Shown piece after piece: positions 26,277 through 34,603 of a DNA stretch of 64,000 bases. Source of the DNA: Pseudomonas saponiphila. Its GTDB lineage: Bacteria; Pseudomonadota; Gammaproteobacteria; Pseudomonadales; Pseudomonadaceae. The position numbers were made by a program, and so were the translations under genes. How positions within the stretch are numbered: position 1 is the stretch's first letter; the number at the start of each line of letters is the position of its first letter. The notes beneath the pieces were generated by a model. The model searched no databases. It was not told where the DNA came from and saw only the letters and a program-made list of their open reading frames with translations. The stretch spans positions 1,189,501-1,253,500 of the forward strand of contig NZ_FNTJ01000001.1 in assembly GCF_900105185.1 (NCBI RefSeq), in the 5' to 3' direction.

Positions 26277-28038
26277 CACTGTCCTCGTCGTCCTCTTCAC
26301 CGTTGGCCGGAATGTACAGGCTGAAGGTGGCGCCGGCATCTTTTTCGCTGGCGCACTCGATATGGCCGTCATGGCTTTCCATGATCGAGAAGACTTTAGC
26401 CAATCCCAGGCCGGTGCCCGAGGCCTTGGTGGTGACGAATGGGGTGAAAATGCGCTCCAGCATGTCCGGCTCGATGCCCTGGCCGGTGTCGCTGACGCTG
26501 ATGACGGTTTCGTTTTCCTGCTGGGCAATGCCCAGGGTCAGGCGGCCGCCCTCGGGCATGGCGTCGATGGCGTTGAGGATCAGGTTCAGGCAGGCCTGCT
26601 TGAGCTGCCGGGCATCGGCGTGGATGGTCGCGCCGGGGGCCTGGTCGTCGATGCGTGCATCGATGTTGTGGGTCGCCAGTTCCGGGGCGCAGAAGCCCAG
26701 CAACTCTTCCAGCAAAGGGCGCGCCGGCTGCGTGGCGCGGATCGGCGCGCTGGGCTTGGCGAAGTCGAGGAATTCGGTGATCAGGTCATTGATCCGGCTG
26801 ACTTCGCTGATCACGTATTCCAGGTGGCGCTTGTCGTTTTCCGGCAGGTTGGCCCGGCGGTGCAGCAGTTGGGTGGCGGTCTTGATGATGCCCAGGGGAT
26901 TGCGGATCTCGTGGGCCAGGCCCATGGCCACTTCGCCCAGGGCGTGCAGGCGGTCCCGGCGACGCAACTGGGATTCCAGGTGCTGCAGTTCGCCGAGGCG
27001 TTCGGTCATGTGGTTGAAGGTGCTGCTCAGTTCCGCCAGTTCGTCGCCACCGATCACCGGCACCCGTTGCCGGTAGTCGCCGGCAATCACCGCCTGGACG
27101 CCCTTGGACAGGCCCCGCAGCGGCCGGGTCAAGCGTTGCGACACCAGCCAGCCGACACACAGCGAGGCCGCCGAGCTGAGGAGAAAGATCAGGATGAACA
27201 GGTTGCTCTGGTTGACCAGGCCCACCAGGCTGCTGTGGCGCAGCAAGCCGCTGAAAATCACCCCCACCAGGTCGCCGCTGTCATTGAAGATCGGGCGGTA
27301 CAGGCCGCTGTAGCGGCTGGTGAACTGTTCGGTGGGCTGGCGCGTCGCGCGCAGGATGTCTTCGATCTTGTGCGGCACCCGCGGCGGGTGATCCTCAAAG
27401 CGCTGGGTGGCGAAAATCTCGGAGAAGTCATCGGCCTTGGCCAGGTACAGGCGCAGGTCCAGGGAGTGCACATCGGCCACGCTGGTGAGGAAGCTGGCGT
27501 CCAGGTAGGTGGCGATCAACAGCTGATAGTCGACGCCGTCCAGCTGGGTCTGGAAGGTCGAAACCACCGCCCCGGTGGCCACCCCGCCAACCTGGATGGT
27601 CTGCAGCACGGCATTGGAGGCGGTACTGATCTGCCCCACCACGTCATCGGCGGCGGTGGTGAACATCACCTTGTGGTCGCTCTTGCGGATCAGCGCCACC
27701 ACGTCGATGCCCATGGAGTCGGCGATGTCGGCGGTGAGCTTGTCGTGCTTGGCCGCATTGCGATCGGTGGGCGGGCGGGTGTAGCGCAGGAACAGCTGGG
27801 CGATCCGAGCGTTGTCACGCAGGATCTCGGTGATCTCGTCCTCGACGATCTTGGTCGACTCCTGCAGCCAGATCCGCACGTTGCTGTCGAAGATTTCCGA
27901 CAGCGTGGTGGCCGCCAGCTCAGCCGCGATCATGGTGGGGATCACACTGACCAGCCAGAATGCCAGCACCAGCTTGCGCTGCAGGCTCCAGCGGGAGATG
28001 GCGAAGGGGCGGGGCGGGCGACGATCTTTTCTGGTCAT
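26266..28038 (-). CDS. Sensor histidine kinase with HAMP domain
   Basis: A 590-residue membrane kinase. TM1 is at about residues 24-46 and TM2 at about 277-299, enclosing a 230-residue periplasmic sensor of the double-Cache size. HAMP follows, then HisKA with the phospho-His in GLAHEIRNPLGIIK, and a full ATPase domain: NLILNAIDAMP, DTGQGIEPD and GTGLGLAKVF. It overlaps the response regulator (11 bases) and the acyltransferase gene upstream (4 bases), so all are made from one message. It is presumably the cognate kinase of 24882. The sensed ligand cannot be deduced; small carboxylates or amines are usual for such sensors. Confidence 0.92.
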   Translation of the reverse strand: MTRKDRRPPRPFAISRWSLQRKLVLAFWLVSVIPTMIAAELAATTLSEIFDSNVRIWLQESTKIVEDEITEILRDNARIAQLFLRYTRPPTDRNAAKHDKLTADIADSMGIDVVALIRKSDHKVMFTTAADDVVGQISTASNAVLQTIQVGGVATGAVVSTFQTQLDGVDYQLLIATYLDASFLTSVADVHSLDLRLYLAKADDFSEIFATQRFEDHPPRVPHKIEDILRATRQPTEQFTSRYSGLYRPIFNDSGDLVGVIFSGLLRHSSLVGLVNQSNLFILIFLLSSAASLCVGWLVSQRLTRPLRGLSKGVQAVIAGDYRQRVPVIGGDELAELSSTFNHMTERLGELQHLESQLRRRDRLHALGEVAMGLAHEIRNPLGIIKTATQLLHRRANLPENDKRHLEYVISEVSRINDLITEFLDFAKPSAPIRATQPARPLLEELLGFCAPELATHNIDARIDDQAPGATIHADARQLKQACLNLILNAIDAMPEGGRLTLGIAQQENETVISVSDTGQGIEPDMLERIFTPFVTTKASGTGLGLAKVFSIMESHDGHIECASEKDAGATFSLYIPANGEEDDEDSDDA

Positions 28039-29162
28039 GTACTTTCGCTTATTGCAGCAGCCATGGCGGGGTCGGAGCGATCCGGGCGAACAAAGCGTTT
28101 TATCACTTTGAGCAGGGCATTGAGCAACGGATTGCGGTGGCGGAAAAACAGCATGTTACCGGTGAAGCGGCAACCCAGACGCAGTTTGCTGGCATAGCCC
28201 GCCTGGCCGCACTCGTAGAGCGGAATTCGTTGCTGGATGCAGTAGTCGACATTGGCCAGCCAGCTGCGGAAATACAGGTTGTGCTCGCGACTGACATTGA
28301 GGTCGTGGGCGAAGAACTTGTCGATCAGCCGATGCTGGTCGATGAGGATCAGGTTGAACGCCACCAACTGCTCGCCGACCCAGTACAGGACGCAGGCGGC
28401 GCGGTCGCCCAACTGCTCCAGGATCGCCGTGAAGTAGTCCGCCGGCAGGCGTTCGAACTGCAGGTCGCTGCGGTTCAGGGTCGCTTCGTACAGGCGCATG
28501 ATGTCCGGCAGCACATCGTCGATCTGCCGGCGCCATTCGATGCGCGGTCCCGGCGCCCGGAGTTTGCGGCGCAGGTCCTTGCGGGTGGATTTGCCCAGGG
28601 TGCCCAGGTACGCGTCGATCGAGGCGAAGGGCACGGGCAACAACGCGGTGGGCAGGCTGGGCATGGCTTGCAGGCCGGCGGCCAGGCAGCTGTCGGCCCA
28701 TTGCTGATCGTGGCTGGGGGCATCCTTGACCGCCAACAGGCCGATGCCAAAGCTGTCGGCGTCGCGCCGGGCCAGTTTCAGCAGTTCTTCGAGCAAGGCC
28801 TGGCGACGCTGGGGCGGGACATGGCTGGCGGTGCCGGCATTGCACTGTTCGGCCACCGGCGAGCCGATGGCGTACAGGCGCAGTTGCAGGACACCGGGCC
28901 ACTGGCGCTCCAGGCGCTCGGTAAAGCGTTTGGCCAGTCCCGAAACGGTGGTGTCGAGCCGGTACTGGGTGGTGAAGGCCGGAGCCACCGCCACCAGGGT
29001 CGAGCCCTCGAAGACCGCCAGGTAGCGCCACTGAAAGTCGGCAATGGCGGCTTTTTCCACGGCCAGGTAGTAATCCCAATCCTCCAGGGCCTCTGGAAAA
29101 CAGTCATTCCAGGCGCTGCGTTCGATGGCCTGTATGGTTGAAAAGGCTCGGGCGGTAATCAC
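28035..29162 (-). CDS. FemAB/GNAT-like acyltransferase
   Basis: A 375-residue protein of the GNAT/FemAB-like (acetyltransferase-6) type. The N-terminal half has WNDCFPEALEDWDYYLAVEK and FQWRYLAVFEG. The C-terminal GNAT half has GKSTRKDLRRKLR, VGEQLVAFNLILIDQHRLID and the substrate-like segment YECGQAGYASKLRLG. Family members acylate amino groups in the cytoplasm, in peptidoglycan-like or exopolysaccharide pathways, using acyl-CoA or aminoacyl-tRNA. It overlaps the kinase gene by four bases (ATGA) and starts 14 bases after the upstream hydrolase gene. In this operon an N-acylation step on the aminotransferase product is a reasonable guess only. Confidence 0.78.
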   Translation of the reverse strand: MITARAFSTIQAIERSAWNDCFPEALEDWDYYLAVEKAAIADFQWRYLAVFEGSTLVAVAPAFTTQYRLDTTVSGLAKRFTERLERQWPGVLQLRLYAIGSPVAEQCNAGTASHVPPQRRQALLEELLKLARRDADSFGIGLLAVKDAPSHDQQWADSCLAAGLQAMPSLPTALLPVPFASIDAYLGTLGKSTRKDLRRKLRAPGPRIEWRRQIDDVLPDIMRLYEATLNRSDLQFERLPADYFTAILEQLGDRAACVLYWVGEQLVAFNLILIDQHRLIDKFFAHDLNVSREHNLYFRSWLANVDYCIQQRIPLYECGQAGYASKLRLGCRFTGNMLFFRHRNPLLNALLKVIKRFVRPDRSDPAMAAAISEST

Positions 29163-29176
29163 GTCTCTTCCTTAAG

Positions 29177-30043
29177 TCACGCCAGCTGTCGGTAGTCTTC
29201 ACGTTCGGCGGGCTGGGTCACTCGTTGCTGGATGAAGTCGACGCTCAGCTCGATCACCCGCAGGTACTGCAGGTCAACGGTGATCATGTGATAGCAGTTG
29301 TCGAGGAGGATCTTGGTCACCGGGCCGCCGAGCTTGCGCTCCACGTAGTCGGCGTTCCAGGGGCTGGTGATGTCGTCCTCGCTGGAGTGCAGCACCAGGG
29401 CCGGGGTCATGATCGAAGGCATGCGTTTCTTGACCACGGCGTTCATCCGATGCAACTCGCGCACCGTCACGCCCTCCATGGTCAGGAGTCCGGCATTGCT
29501 GCTTTCGCCGGCTTTCATCTGCTTCTCGACAATGGCCCGCAGCCGTTCGTTCTTGATGCCGTAGGGCGGCTTCTCTTCGAAACGGCAGATGTGCACGCCA
29601 AAGGGGATCTTCATCAGCAACGGCGTGAGGAACGCCAGCTTGTTGATGCTCCAGCCGTCGTACTTGAGGGTGGTGGAGTACATCAGCAGGCCGCTGATCC
29701 GCCCCGGATGCTCGGAGGCCAGGTACATGGACATCACCGCGCCCATCGACAAGCCGCCGACGAACACCTGCTCGTGACGCTGCTGCACGCCGACAAAGGT
29801 CTTGCGCACGCCCTCGTACCAGTCCTGCCAGCCGGTGGCCTGCAGGTCGCTGTTGTCCCCGCAGTGCCCGGGCAGGGTCGGAACGTACACGGTGCACGTT
29901 CCGTCCTTGGCCAGGCCCTGGGCCACCCGACGGAGTTCCGTCGGGGTGCCGGTCAGGCCGTGGATCAACAAGACCCCGACCGGACCCGTGCCGAGAACGA
30001 AGCCGGCGTCGCCTTCGCCCAGATCGATCTCAGCCTGGCTCAT
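29177..30043 (-). CDS. Alpha/beta hydrolase, carboxylesterase-like
   Basis: A 288-residue cytoplasmic hydrolase with no signal peptide. The oxyanion loop is LLIHGLTGTPTELRR, the nucleophile elbow VGGLSMGAVMSMYLA, the acid SSEDDITSP and the catalytic His NCYHMITVDLQ. This set is characteristic of Est30-like carboxylesterases and monoacylglycerol-lipase-like enzymes. ATG 30043 overlaps the stop of the aminotransferase gene (ATGA), so translation is coupled. In the operon it could remove, or transfer, an acyl group. Substrate unknown. Confidence 0.86.
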   Translation of the reverse strand: MSQAEIDLGEGDAGFVLGTGPVGVLLIHGLTGTPTELRRVAQGLAKDGTCTVYVPTLPGHCGDNSDLQATGWQDWYEGVRKTFVGVQQRHEQVFVGGLSMGAVMSMYLASEHPGRISGLLMYSTTLKYDGWSINKLAFLTPLLMKIPFGVHICRFEEKPPYGIKNERLRAIVEKQMKAGESSNAGLLTMEGVTVRELHRMNAVVKKRMPSIMTPALVLHSSEDDITSPWNADYVERKLGGPVTKILLDNCYHMITVDLQYLRVIELSVDFIQQRVTQPAEREDYRQLA

Positions 30044-31434
30044 CGCTTCATGGCCCGATCCAGCAGGCGGTCCAGCAGTGCGATGCCCAGATCGATTTCC
30101 GCGTAGCTGATTTCCAGCGACGGGGCCAGGGTGATGACGTTCTTGTAGTAGCCGCCCACATCGAGGATCAGGCCCAGGCGCTGGCCGTCGATTTCGATGT
30201 CGCCCTTCATGCCTTCCTCGACCATGAAGTCCAGGGTCGCCTTGTCCGGGGTGAAGCCGTCGGTGGTGCAGATTTCGCAGCGCAGGGCCAGGCCCAGGCC
30301 GTCGACGTCGCCGATGATCGGGTAGCGCTTCTGCAGGTCCTTGAGGCCTTCGAGGAAGTACTTGCCCTTTTCCATGACCATCGCGCCGTAGTCGATCTCG
30401 CTGGTCATCTTGAACATTTCCAGGCCCACGGCGGTGCCCAGTGGGTTGGAGGCGAAGGTGGAGTGAGTCGAACCTGGCGGGAACACGCCCGGGTTGATCA
30501 GCTCTTCACGGGCCCAGATGCCGCCCAGTGGGTTGAGGCCGTTGGTCAGCGCCTTGCCGAACACGATCACGTCGGGTTGGACGTCGAAGTGCTCGATCGA
30601 CCACAGCTTGCCGGTGCGGTAGAAGCCCATCTGGATTTCGTCCACTACCAGCAGGATGCCGTGCTGGTCCAGGACCTGCTTGAGCTCGCTGTAGAAGTTC
30701 ATCGGCGGGATCACGTAGCCGCCGGTGCCCTGGATCGGCTCGGCGTAGAAGGCGGCGTATTCGCTCTGGCCGACTTTCGGGTCCCACACACCGTTGTATT
30801 CGGTTTCGAACAGGCGGGCGAACTGCTTCACGCAGTGGCTGCCGTACTCTTCCTTGGTCATGCCTTTAGGGCCACGGAAGTGGTACGGGAACGGGATGAA
30901 CTGCGCGCGCTCGCCGAAGTGGCCGTAGCGGCGACGGTAGCGGTAGCTGGAGGTGATCGACGAGGCGCCCAGGGTACGACCGTGGTAGCCGCCCTCGAAG
31001 GCGAACATCAGGCTTTTGCCGTTGGTGGCGTTACGCACCACTTTCAGCGAGTCCTCGACCGACTGCGAACCGCCGACGTTGAAGTGCACGCGACCATCGA
31101 GGCCGAACTTCTTCTTGGCGTCCACGGCGATCATTTCCGACAGCTCGATCTTGCCCTTGTGCAGGTACTGGCTGGCGATCTGCGGCAGGGTGTCGATCTG
31201 TTGCTTGAGGGCGTTGTTCAGGCGCGGGTTGGCGTAGCCGAAGTTCACCGCCGAGTACCACATCTGCAGGTCGAGGTAAGCCTGGTCGCTGGTGTCCCAG
31301 ACATAGGAGCCTTCGCAGCGGCTGAAAATGCGCGGCGGCTCGATGTAGTGAACGGTATCGCCGTAGGAGCAGTACTTGGCTTCTTTTTCCAGAAGGATCT
31401 GGTCTTCGGCGGTAGCGATGCGGATATCAGACAT
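30040..31434 (-). CDS. Class III PLP-dependent aminotransferase
   Basis: A 464-residue class III (fold-type I) aminotransferase. The PLP lysine is in VIVFGKALTNGLNPLGG, the cofactor Asp in LLVVDEIQMGFYRTG, and the phosphate-binding Ser/Gly in NVGGSQSVEDSLK. The N-terminus CSYGDTVHYIEPPRIFSRCE is not typical of GABA, ornithine or diaminobutyrate aminotransferases, so the substrate is uncertain. Ala, Asp or an amino-alcohol phosphate are possible. ATG 31434 overlaps the phosphatase gene by eight bases. Pairing with a HAD-IB phosphatase suggests a phosphorylated amine or amino-acid intermediate. Confidence 0.88.
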   Translation of the reverse strand: MSDIRIATAEDQILLEKEAKYCSYGDTVHYIEPPRIFSRCEGSYVWDTSDQAYLDLQMWYSAVNFGYANPRLNNALKQQIDTLPQIASQYLHKGKIELSEMIAVDAKKKFGLDGRVHFNVGGSQSVEDSLKVVRNATNGKSLMFAFEGGYHGRTLGASSITSSYRYRRRYGHFGERAQFIPFPYHFRGPKGMTKEEYGSHCVKQFARLFETEYNGVWDPKVGQSEYAAFYAEPIQGTGGYVIPPMNFYSELKQVLDQHGILLVVDEIQMGFYRTGKLWSIEHFDVQPDVIVFGKALTNGLNPLGGIWAREELINPGVFPPGSTHSTFASNPLGTAVGLEMFKMTSEIDYGAMVMEKGKYFLEGLKDLQKRYPIIGDVDGLGLALRCEICTTDGFTPDKATLDFMVEEGMKGDIEIDGQRLGLILDVGGYYKNVITLAPSLEISYAEIDLGIALLDRLLDRAMKR

Positions 31435-32122
31435 GGTGGAAGAGTTCCTGGGTTTCAAGAGAGAAATTGGTCGCGTTGGCGGCGTTGTTCGGCAGCTTGG
31501 CCAGCAGCGCCGGCAGTTCGGCGAAGGAGTCGAACCGCGCATGAGGAATCTTGTTGCGTTCGCAGTAGTCGGCCAGGCGGTCCTTGGCGAACACGAAGTC
31601 GGCGGTGGAAGCCACGCACATGTCCGACTGACCGTCGCCGATCACCAGCACGCGCTTGCCCCGTGGGGTGGACTTGCACTTGCAATTGCCGGAAGCGGCG
31701 CGGCAGGCGTCGCTGGCATAGGGGAAGTCGATGCGCCAGCTGTTGTGGTCGACCTGGCGCAGGCGGTTGGCGAGGATCGGCAGCAGGGTCACGTAGTTGC
31801 GTGCCAGGATCCGGGCGATGCCCTGTTCGATGCCGTCGCTGACCACTTCGATGGAAGCGCCCAGGCCGATCACGTGATCGACGAAGTCGGGGAAGTCAGG
31901 GTCGATTTCGACGCTGTCGAAGTAGCCCAGCAGTTCGGCGGGCGAAGCCTTGACCAGGGCCAGTTGGCGGCTGAGGCATTCTCGGGAGCCGATGTGACCG
32001 TCCAGCCATTCCTGCTCGATACCTTCCCAGCTCGGGTCGGCGAAGCGTTGGAGAACGTTATCGATCACGTCGGCGCGGGAGATGGTCCCGTCGAAGTCAC
32101 ATACGATATGCCAGTGCATCAT
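31427..32122 (-). CDS. MtnX-like HAD-IB phosphatase, first gene of the operon
   Basis: A 231-residue HAD phosphatase of the IB (phosphoserine phosphatase/MtnX) group. Motif I is VCDFDGTISRAD, motif II EVVSDGIEQG (Ser/Asp position), motif III Lys is in the GKRVLVIGDGQSDMCVA region and motif IV is GDGQSD. A Cys-rich insert (CRAASGNCKCKS, residues 136-150) is unusual and could bind metal. It begins the six-gene operon, about 40 bases after the inferred start of a sigma-54 promoter. The substrate is probably a small phosphomonoester; methionine-salvage genes are absent here, so a true MtnX role is unlikely. Confidence 0.85.
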   Translation of the reverse strand: MMHWHIVCDFDGTISRADVIDNVLQRFADPSWEGIEQEWLDGHIGSRECLSRQLALVKASPAELLGYFDSVEIDPDFPDFVDHVIGLGASIEVVSDGIEQGIARILARNYVTLLPILANRLRQVDHNSWRIDFPYASDACRAASGNCKCKSTPRGKRVLVIGDGQSDMCVASTADFVFAKDRLADYCERNKIPHARFDSFAELPALLAKLPNNAANATNFSLETQELFHHV

Positions 32123-32173
32123 CTGCTGTTACCTGTTGAATAAGAGCGCTGTTTGCGCTTGCGGCAGGGGTAC

Positions 32174-32189
32174 AGCAGGGACTGTGCCA
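32174..32189 (-). promoter_or_regulatory. Sigma-54 promoter of the six-gene operon
   Basis: On the minus strand the site reads TGGCACAGTCCCTGCT. The GG and GC are separated by exactly ten bases, and -24 TGGCAC is perfect. Consensus is TGGCACG-N4-TTGCW. Transcription would begin near 32163, giving a leader of about 40 bases before the phosphatase ATG. Confidence 0.75.
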
Positions 32190-32240
32190 AGTGGCGAAAA
32201 CCCAGCAGGGCCGGGGCTCTGGCTGGGTTGGGAGGGGATT

Positions 32241-32278
32241 TGTAGCTTTCTGGCTACAATTTTTGTAGCTTGCTACAA
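32241..32278. promoter_or_regulatory. Paired TGTAGC/GCTACA palindromes, candidate enhancer
   Basis: TGTAGC-N6-GCTACA occupies 32241-32258 and TTGTAGC-TT-GCTACAA occupies 32263-32278. Both are exact inverted repeats of the same half-site. They lie about 52-104 bases upstream of the sigma-54 promoter on the minus strand, a normal place for NtrC-type activator sites. They are also 74-111 bases before the divergent mipA-like gene. Confidence 0.6.
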
Positions 32279-32351
32279 CCAACATCAGTGCTTGCATCCA
32301 TGGGCCGCTCTGGTGATTGATGCGCGGCTGTTCAGACAAGGAAACTCACTC

Positions 32352-33122
32352 ATGCCTAGGCTTTCTTTCTCCGCCATCCTGGCCGGCCTGCTGTCGCTGG
32401 GCGCGGCAATGGGCGCCGCCGCCGACTCCGGCATCACCGGTGAACTGGGACTTGGCCTCGGCTACCAGCCCCACGACCCGACCGGCAGCAGCTACGACAC
32501 GGTGCCGCTGCCATATATGGATCTGGAGTGGGGCGATGTCAGCCTGAGCACCGATGACGGCCTGACCTGGAGTGCCTTCAAGGGCAATGGCTTGAGTGTC
32601 GGTCCCTACGTCAACTACCTGCAGGGGCGCAACTCCGACGGCAAGCTGCGCGGCTTGCGGGACGTGCGCGACATGGCCGATATCGGCGGTTTCATTGAAT
32701 ACGCTCCGGATGACTTCTGGCGGCTATTCGCCACCCTGGGCCAGGCGGTTGGCGGTGCCGGCGGCCAGGGCGGCCTGCTGGGCAAGCTCGGTGGCGAGAT
32801 CGGTTATCCCCTGGGCATGGGCATCATTGGCAGCAACGAACTGACCCTGCACTTTGCCGACGACCGCCAGGCCAATACCTTCTATGGCGTCAGCAGCAAA
32901 GACTCCCTGGCCTCCGGTATCGACCGCTACAACGCCGGCGGTGGCCTGCAGAACTTCACCCTGAGCCAGAGTTTCCAGTTCCCCCTGGGGGACAACTGGT
33001 CGCTGGTGGCCAGCGCCAGCTGGATCCGTCTGGCCAATTCCGCCGCGGACAGCTCCATCGTTCGTGATCGGGGCGAGGTCAACCAGGGCCAGGTACAGAC
33101 CGCCATCAGCTACAAGTTCTGA
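32352..33122 (+). CDS. MipA/OmpV-family outer-membrane protein
   Basis: A 256-residue beta-barrel protein with signal peptide (residues 1-23, ending GAAMGAAADS). The MipA/OmpV pattern is seen in GELGLGLGYQPHDPTGSSYD, PLPYMDLEWGDVSL, GPYVNYLQGR and the terminal strand QVQTAISYKF ending in Phe. MipA-type proteins scaffold murein enzymes in E. coli; others are porin-like. ATG 32352 follows AAGGAAACTCACTC. It is divergent from the sigma-54 operon and shares the palindromic region, so co-regulation is possible. A desaturase gene follows 103 bases later on the same strand. Confidence 0.85.
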   Translation: MPRLSFSAILAGLLSLGAAMGAAADSGITGELGLGLGYQPHDPTGSSYDTVPLPYMDLEWGDVSLSTDDGLTWSAFKGNGLSVGPYVNYLQGRNSDGKLRGLRDVRDMADIGGFIEYAPDDFWRLFATLGQAVGGAGGQGGLLGKLGGEIGYPLGMGIIGSNELTLHFADDRQANTFYGVSSKDSLASGIDRYNAGGGLQNFTLSQSFQFPLGDNWSLVASASWIRLANSAADSSIVRDRGEVNQGQVQTAISYKF

Positions 33123-33225
33123 AGCGCGCCAGCGCCGGCCGCGACCCGGCCTGCGCTGGCTCCGGTGAAAACTGGTCTGGCCTTTGCAAAGGCGGTCATG
33201 AATTCAATTTCTCAGGAAGTTCTTC

Positions 33226-34092
33226 ATGGCTCGACCCGCCTACCGTCTGCTTGCCCATTCCCTCTGGGACCTGATCCCGATTGTCATGGCCCTGGCGCAT
33301 TTCGCCTTTGTCCTGTGGCTGGTGCTGGACTTTCACGCCCTGTCCTGGTGGGTCATTCTCCCGGCGGCGCTGCTGTATGCGGTCAGCCTGTCGTGGAGCA
33401 TCAACAGCATTTCCCACAATCAGATCCATAACGCCTACTTCACCCCGGGGTGGATGAACCGCGCCTTCGACCTGCTGTTGTCGGTGACCATCGGCTTTTC
33501 CCAGACCCTGTACCGCGACATCCACAACCGTCACCACCGTGGCAACTCCGATCGACCCGATGCCCAGGGCAAGACCGTGGACCCGCTGTCGATCTACCTG
33601 CACGGCAAGAATGGCCAGCCGGACAACCCCTGGGCCTACACCTTCCTGAGCTTCTTTCGCGACGACCCCAAGGAGATCTACCAGGAAATGCAGCGCAAGC
33701 GGCCTGACGATGCGCGCTGGGTGAAGGTGGAAATCGGCGTCACCGTGGCCTTCTACCTGGCCCTGGCGCTGTATGACTGGCACGCGGTGCTGGTGCTGCT
33801 GCCGTTCTGGTACCTGGGACAATCGCTGTCGTCCCTCAATGGCTACTACGAGCACCTGGGGGGCAATCCCGACCTGCCGATTGCCTGGGGCGTGAGTTCC
33901 TACAGCCCGCTGTACAACCTGATCTGGATGAACAACGGCTACCACGCCGAGCATCACTACCGGCCGAAGATGCACTGGACCAAGGTCAAGGCCTTCCACC
34001 GCGAGATTCGCGAGCAGCAGCGGGCGGCGGGGGTAAAAGTGATTCCGCTGTCCCACGGCCTGGGCTTCCTGCTATCCCACCGCAAAGCCTGA
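33226..34092 (+). CDS. Membrane fatty-acid desaturase
   Basis: A 288-residue di-iron membrane desaturase/hydroxylase. The three histidine boxes are SHNQIHNAYF (H64, H68), DIHNRHHRGNS (H100, H103, H104) and NGYHAEHHYRPKMH. About four to five TM segments are predicted (12-34, 40-58, 174-200). It would introduce a double bond or hydroxyl into an acyl chain in the inner membrane with an external electron donor. The protein is shorter than DesA/DesB. Weak SD (GAAGTTCTTC) before the ATG. It may be transcribed with the MipA-like gene. Substrate chain and position unknown. Confidence 0.85.
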   Translation: MARPAYRLLAHSLWDLIPIVMALAHFAFVLWLVLDFHALSWWVILPAALLYAVSLSWSINSISHNQIHNAYFTPGWMNRAFDLLLSVTIGFSQTLYRDIHNRHHRGNSDRPDAQGKTVDPLSIYLHGKNGQPDNPWAYTFLSFFRDDPKEIYQEMQRKRPDDARWVKVEIGVTVAFYLALALYDWHAVLVLLPFWYLGQSLSSLNGYYEHLGGNPDLPIAWGVSSYSPLYNLIWMNNGYHAEHHYRPKMHWTKVKAFHREIREQQRAAGVKVIPLSHGLGFLLSHRKA

Positions 34093-34140
34093 CCGCAAGA
34101 CCGCCTTTCGCCGGCCAGGACGTCACGCCAATCCCCCACC

Positions 34141-34164
34141 GTAGGAGCTGGCTTGCCAGCGAAG
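34141..34164. repeat. REP-type half-repeat
   Basis: GTAGGAGCTGGCTTGCCAGC then gaag is one REP arm. It lies between the convergent desaturase and SMR-like genes. Confidence 0.75.
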
Positions 34165-34170
34165 GGGCCC

Positions 34171-34572
34171 TCAGGCCTCTTCACCCTCCGCCAGCAGGGC
34201 AATCCCGCCGATGATCACGAAGACGCCGATCCAGTGCAGCAGGCTGATCTGCTCACCCAGGCCCAGCCACGACCCCAGCAGGACCACCACGAACACCAGG
34301 GAGCTCAGGGGGAAGGCCAGGGACAGGCTGCTGCGGCGCAGGATCAGCATCCAAACGAAAAAAGCGCCGATGTAGCAGGCAATTGCCATCAACACGCCGG
34401 GATTGACCGCAACCGCTGCCAGCCATTGCAGGTTGAAGTCCATCTGCCCCAACTGGTCGCCGCCGACCTTGGTGGCGATCTGCCCGGCGCTCTCGAAGCC
34501 GATCAGCAGGGCCCAGAGCACGATGGTGCCCAGACGCTCGTGCAGCCAGCCGTGGGAGGTGTTCGAACTCAT
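34171..34572 (-). CDS. SMR/EamA-like small membrane transporter subunit (second of a pair)
   Basis: A 133-residue protein with four TM segments (about 18-36, 55-74, 78-98, 106-126). TM1 reads LIGFESAGQIATK, which aligns with EmrE AEVIGTTLMK and keeps an acidic Glu at the E14 position used for proton and substrate binding. TM4 reads ISLLHWIGVFVIIGGIALL. It is third in the operon 35895-34171. Tandem unequal SMR genes normally make heterodimers. An ArnE/ArnF-like flippase is the alternative, but those lack this Glu. ATG 34572 follows 31 bases after the first SMR gene. Confidence 0.75.
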   Translation of the reverse strand: MSSNTSHGWLHERLGTIVLWALLIGFESAGQIATKVGGDQLGQMDFNLQWLAAVAVNPGVLMAIACYIGAFFVWMLILRRSSLSLAFPLSSLVFVVVLLGSWLGLGEQISLLHWIGVFVIIGGIALLAEGEEA

Positions 34573-34603
34573 GAAGCGTTTCCTTCTATTCGTTGAATGA
34601 GGC

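Noticed and set aside
26197..28197. A 666-codon plus-strand frame opposite the histidine kinase
   Set aside because: Shadow frame; the kinase on the minus strand explains codon bias and motifs.
31427..32122. Assignment of the phosphatase as methionine-salvage MtnX
   Set aside because: No other mtn genes are nearby and the operon context is an aminotransferase and acyltransferase, so only the fold is claimed.
32097..32339. An 80-codon minus-strand frame overlapping the sigma-54 promoter region
   Set aside because: It overlaps the phosphatase start and the palindromic regulatory region and has no similarity or ribosome site.
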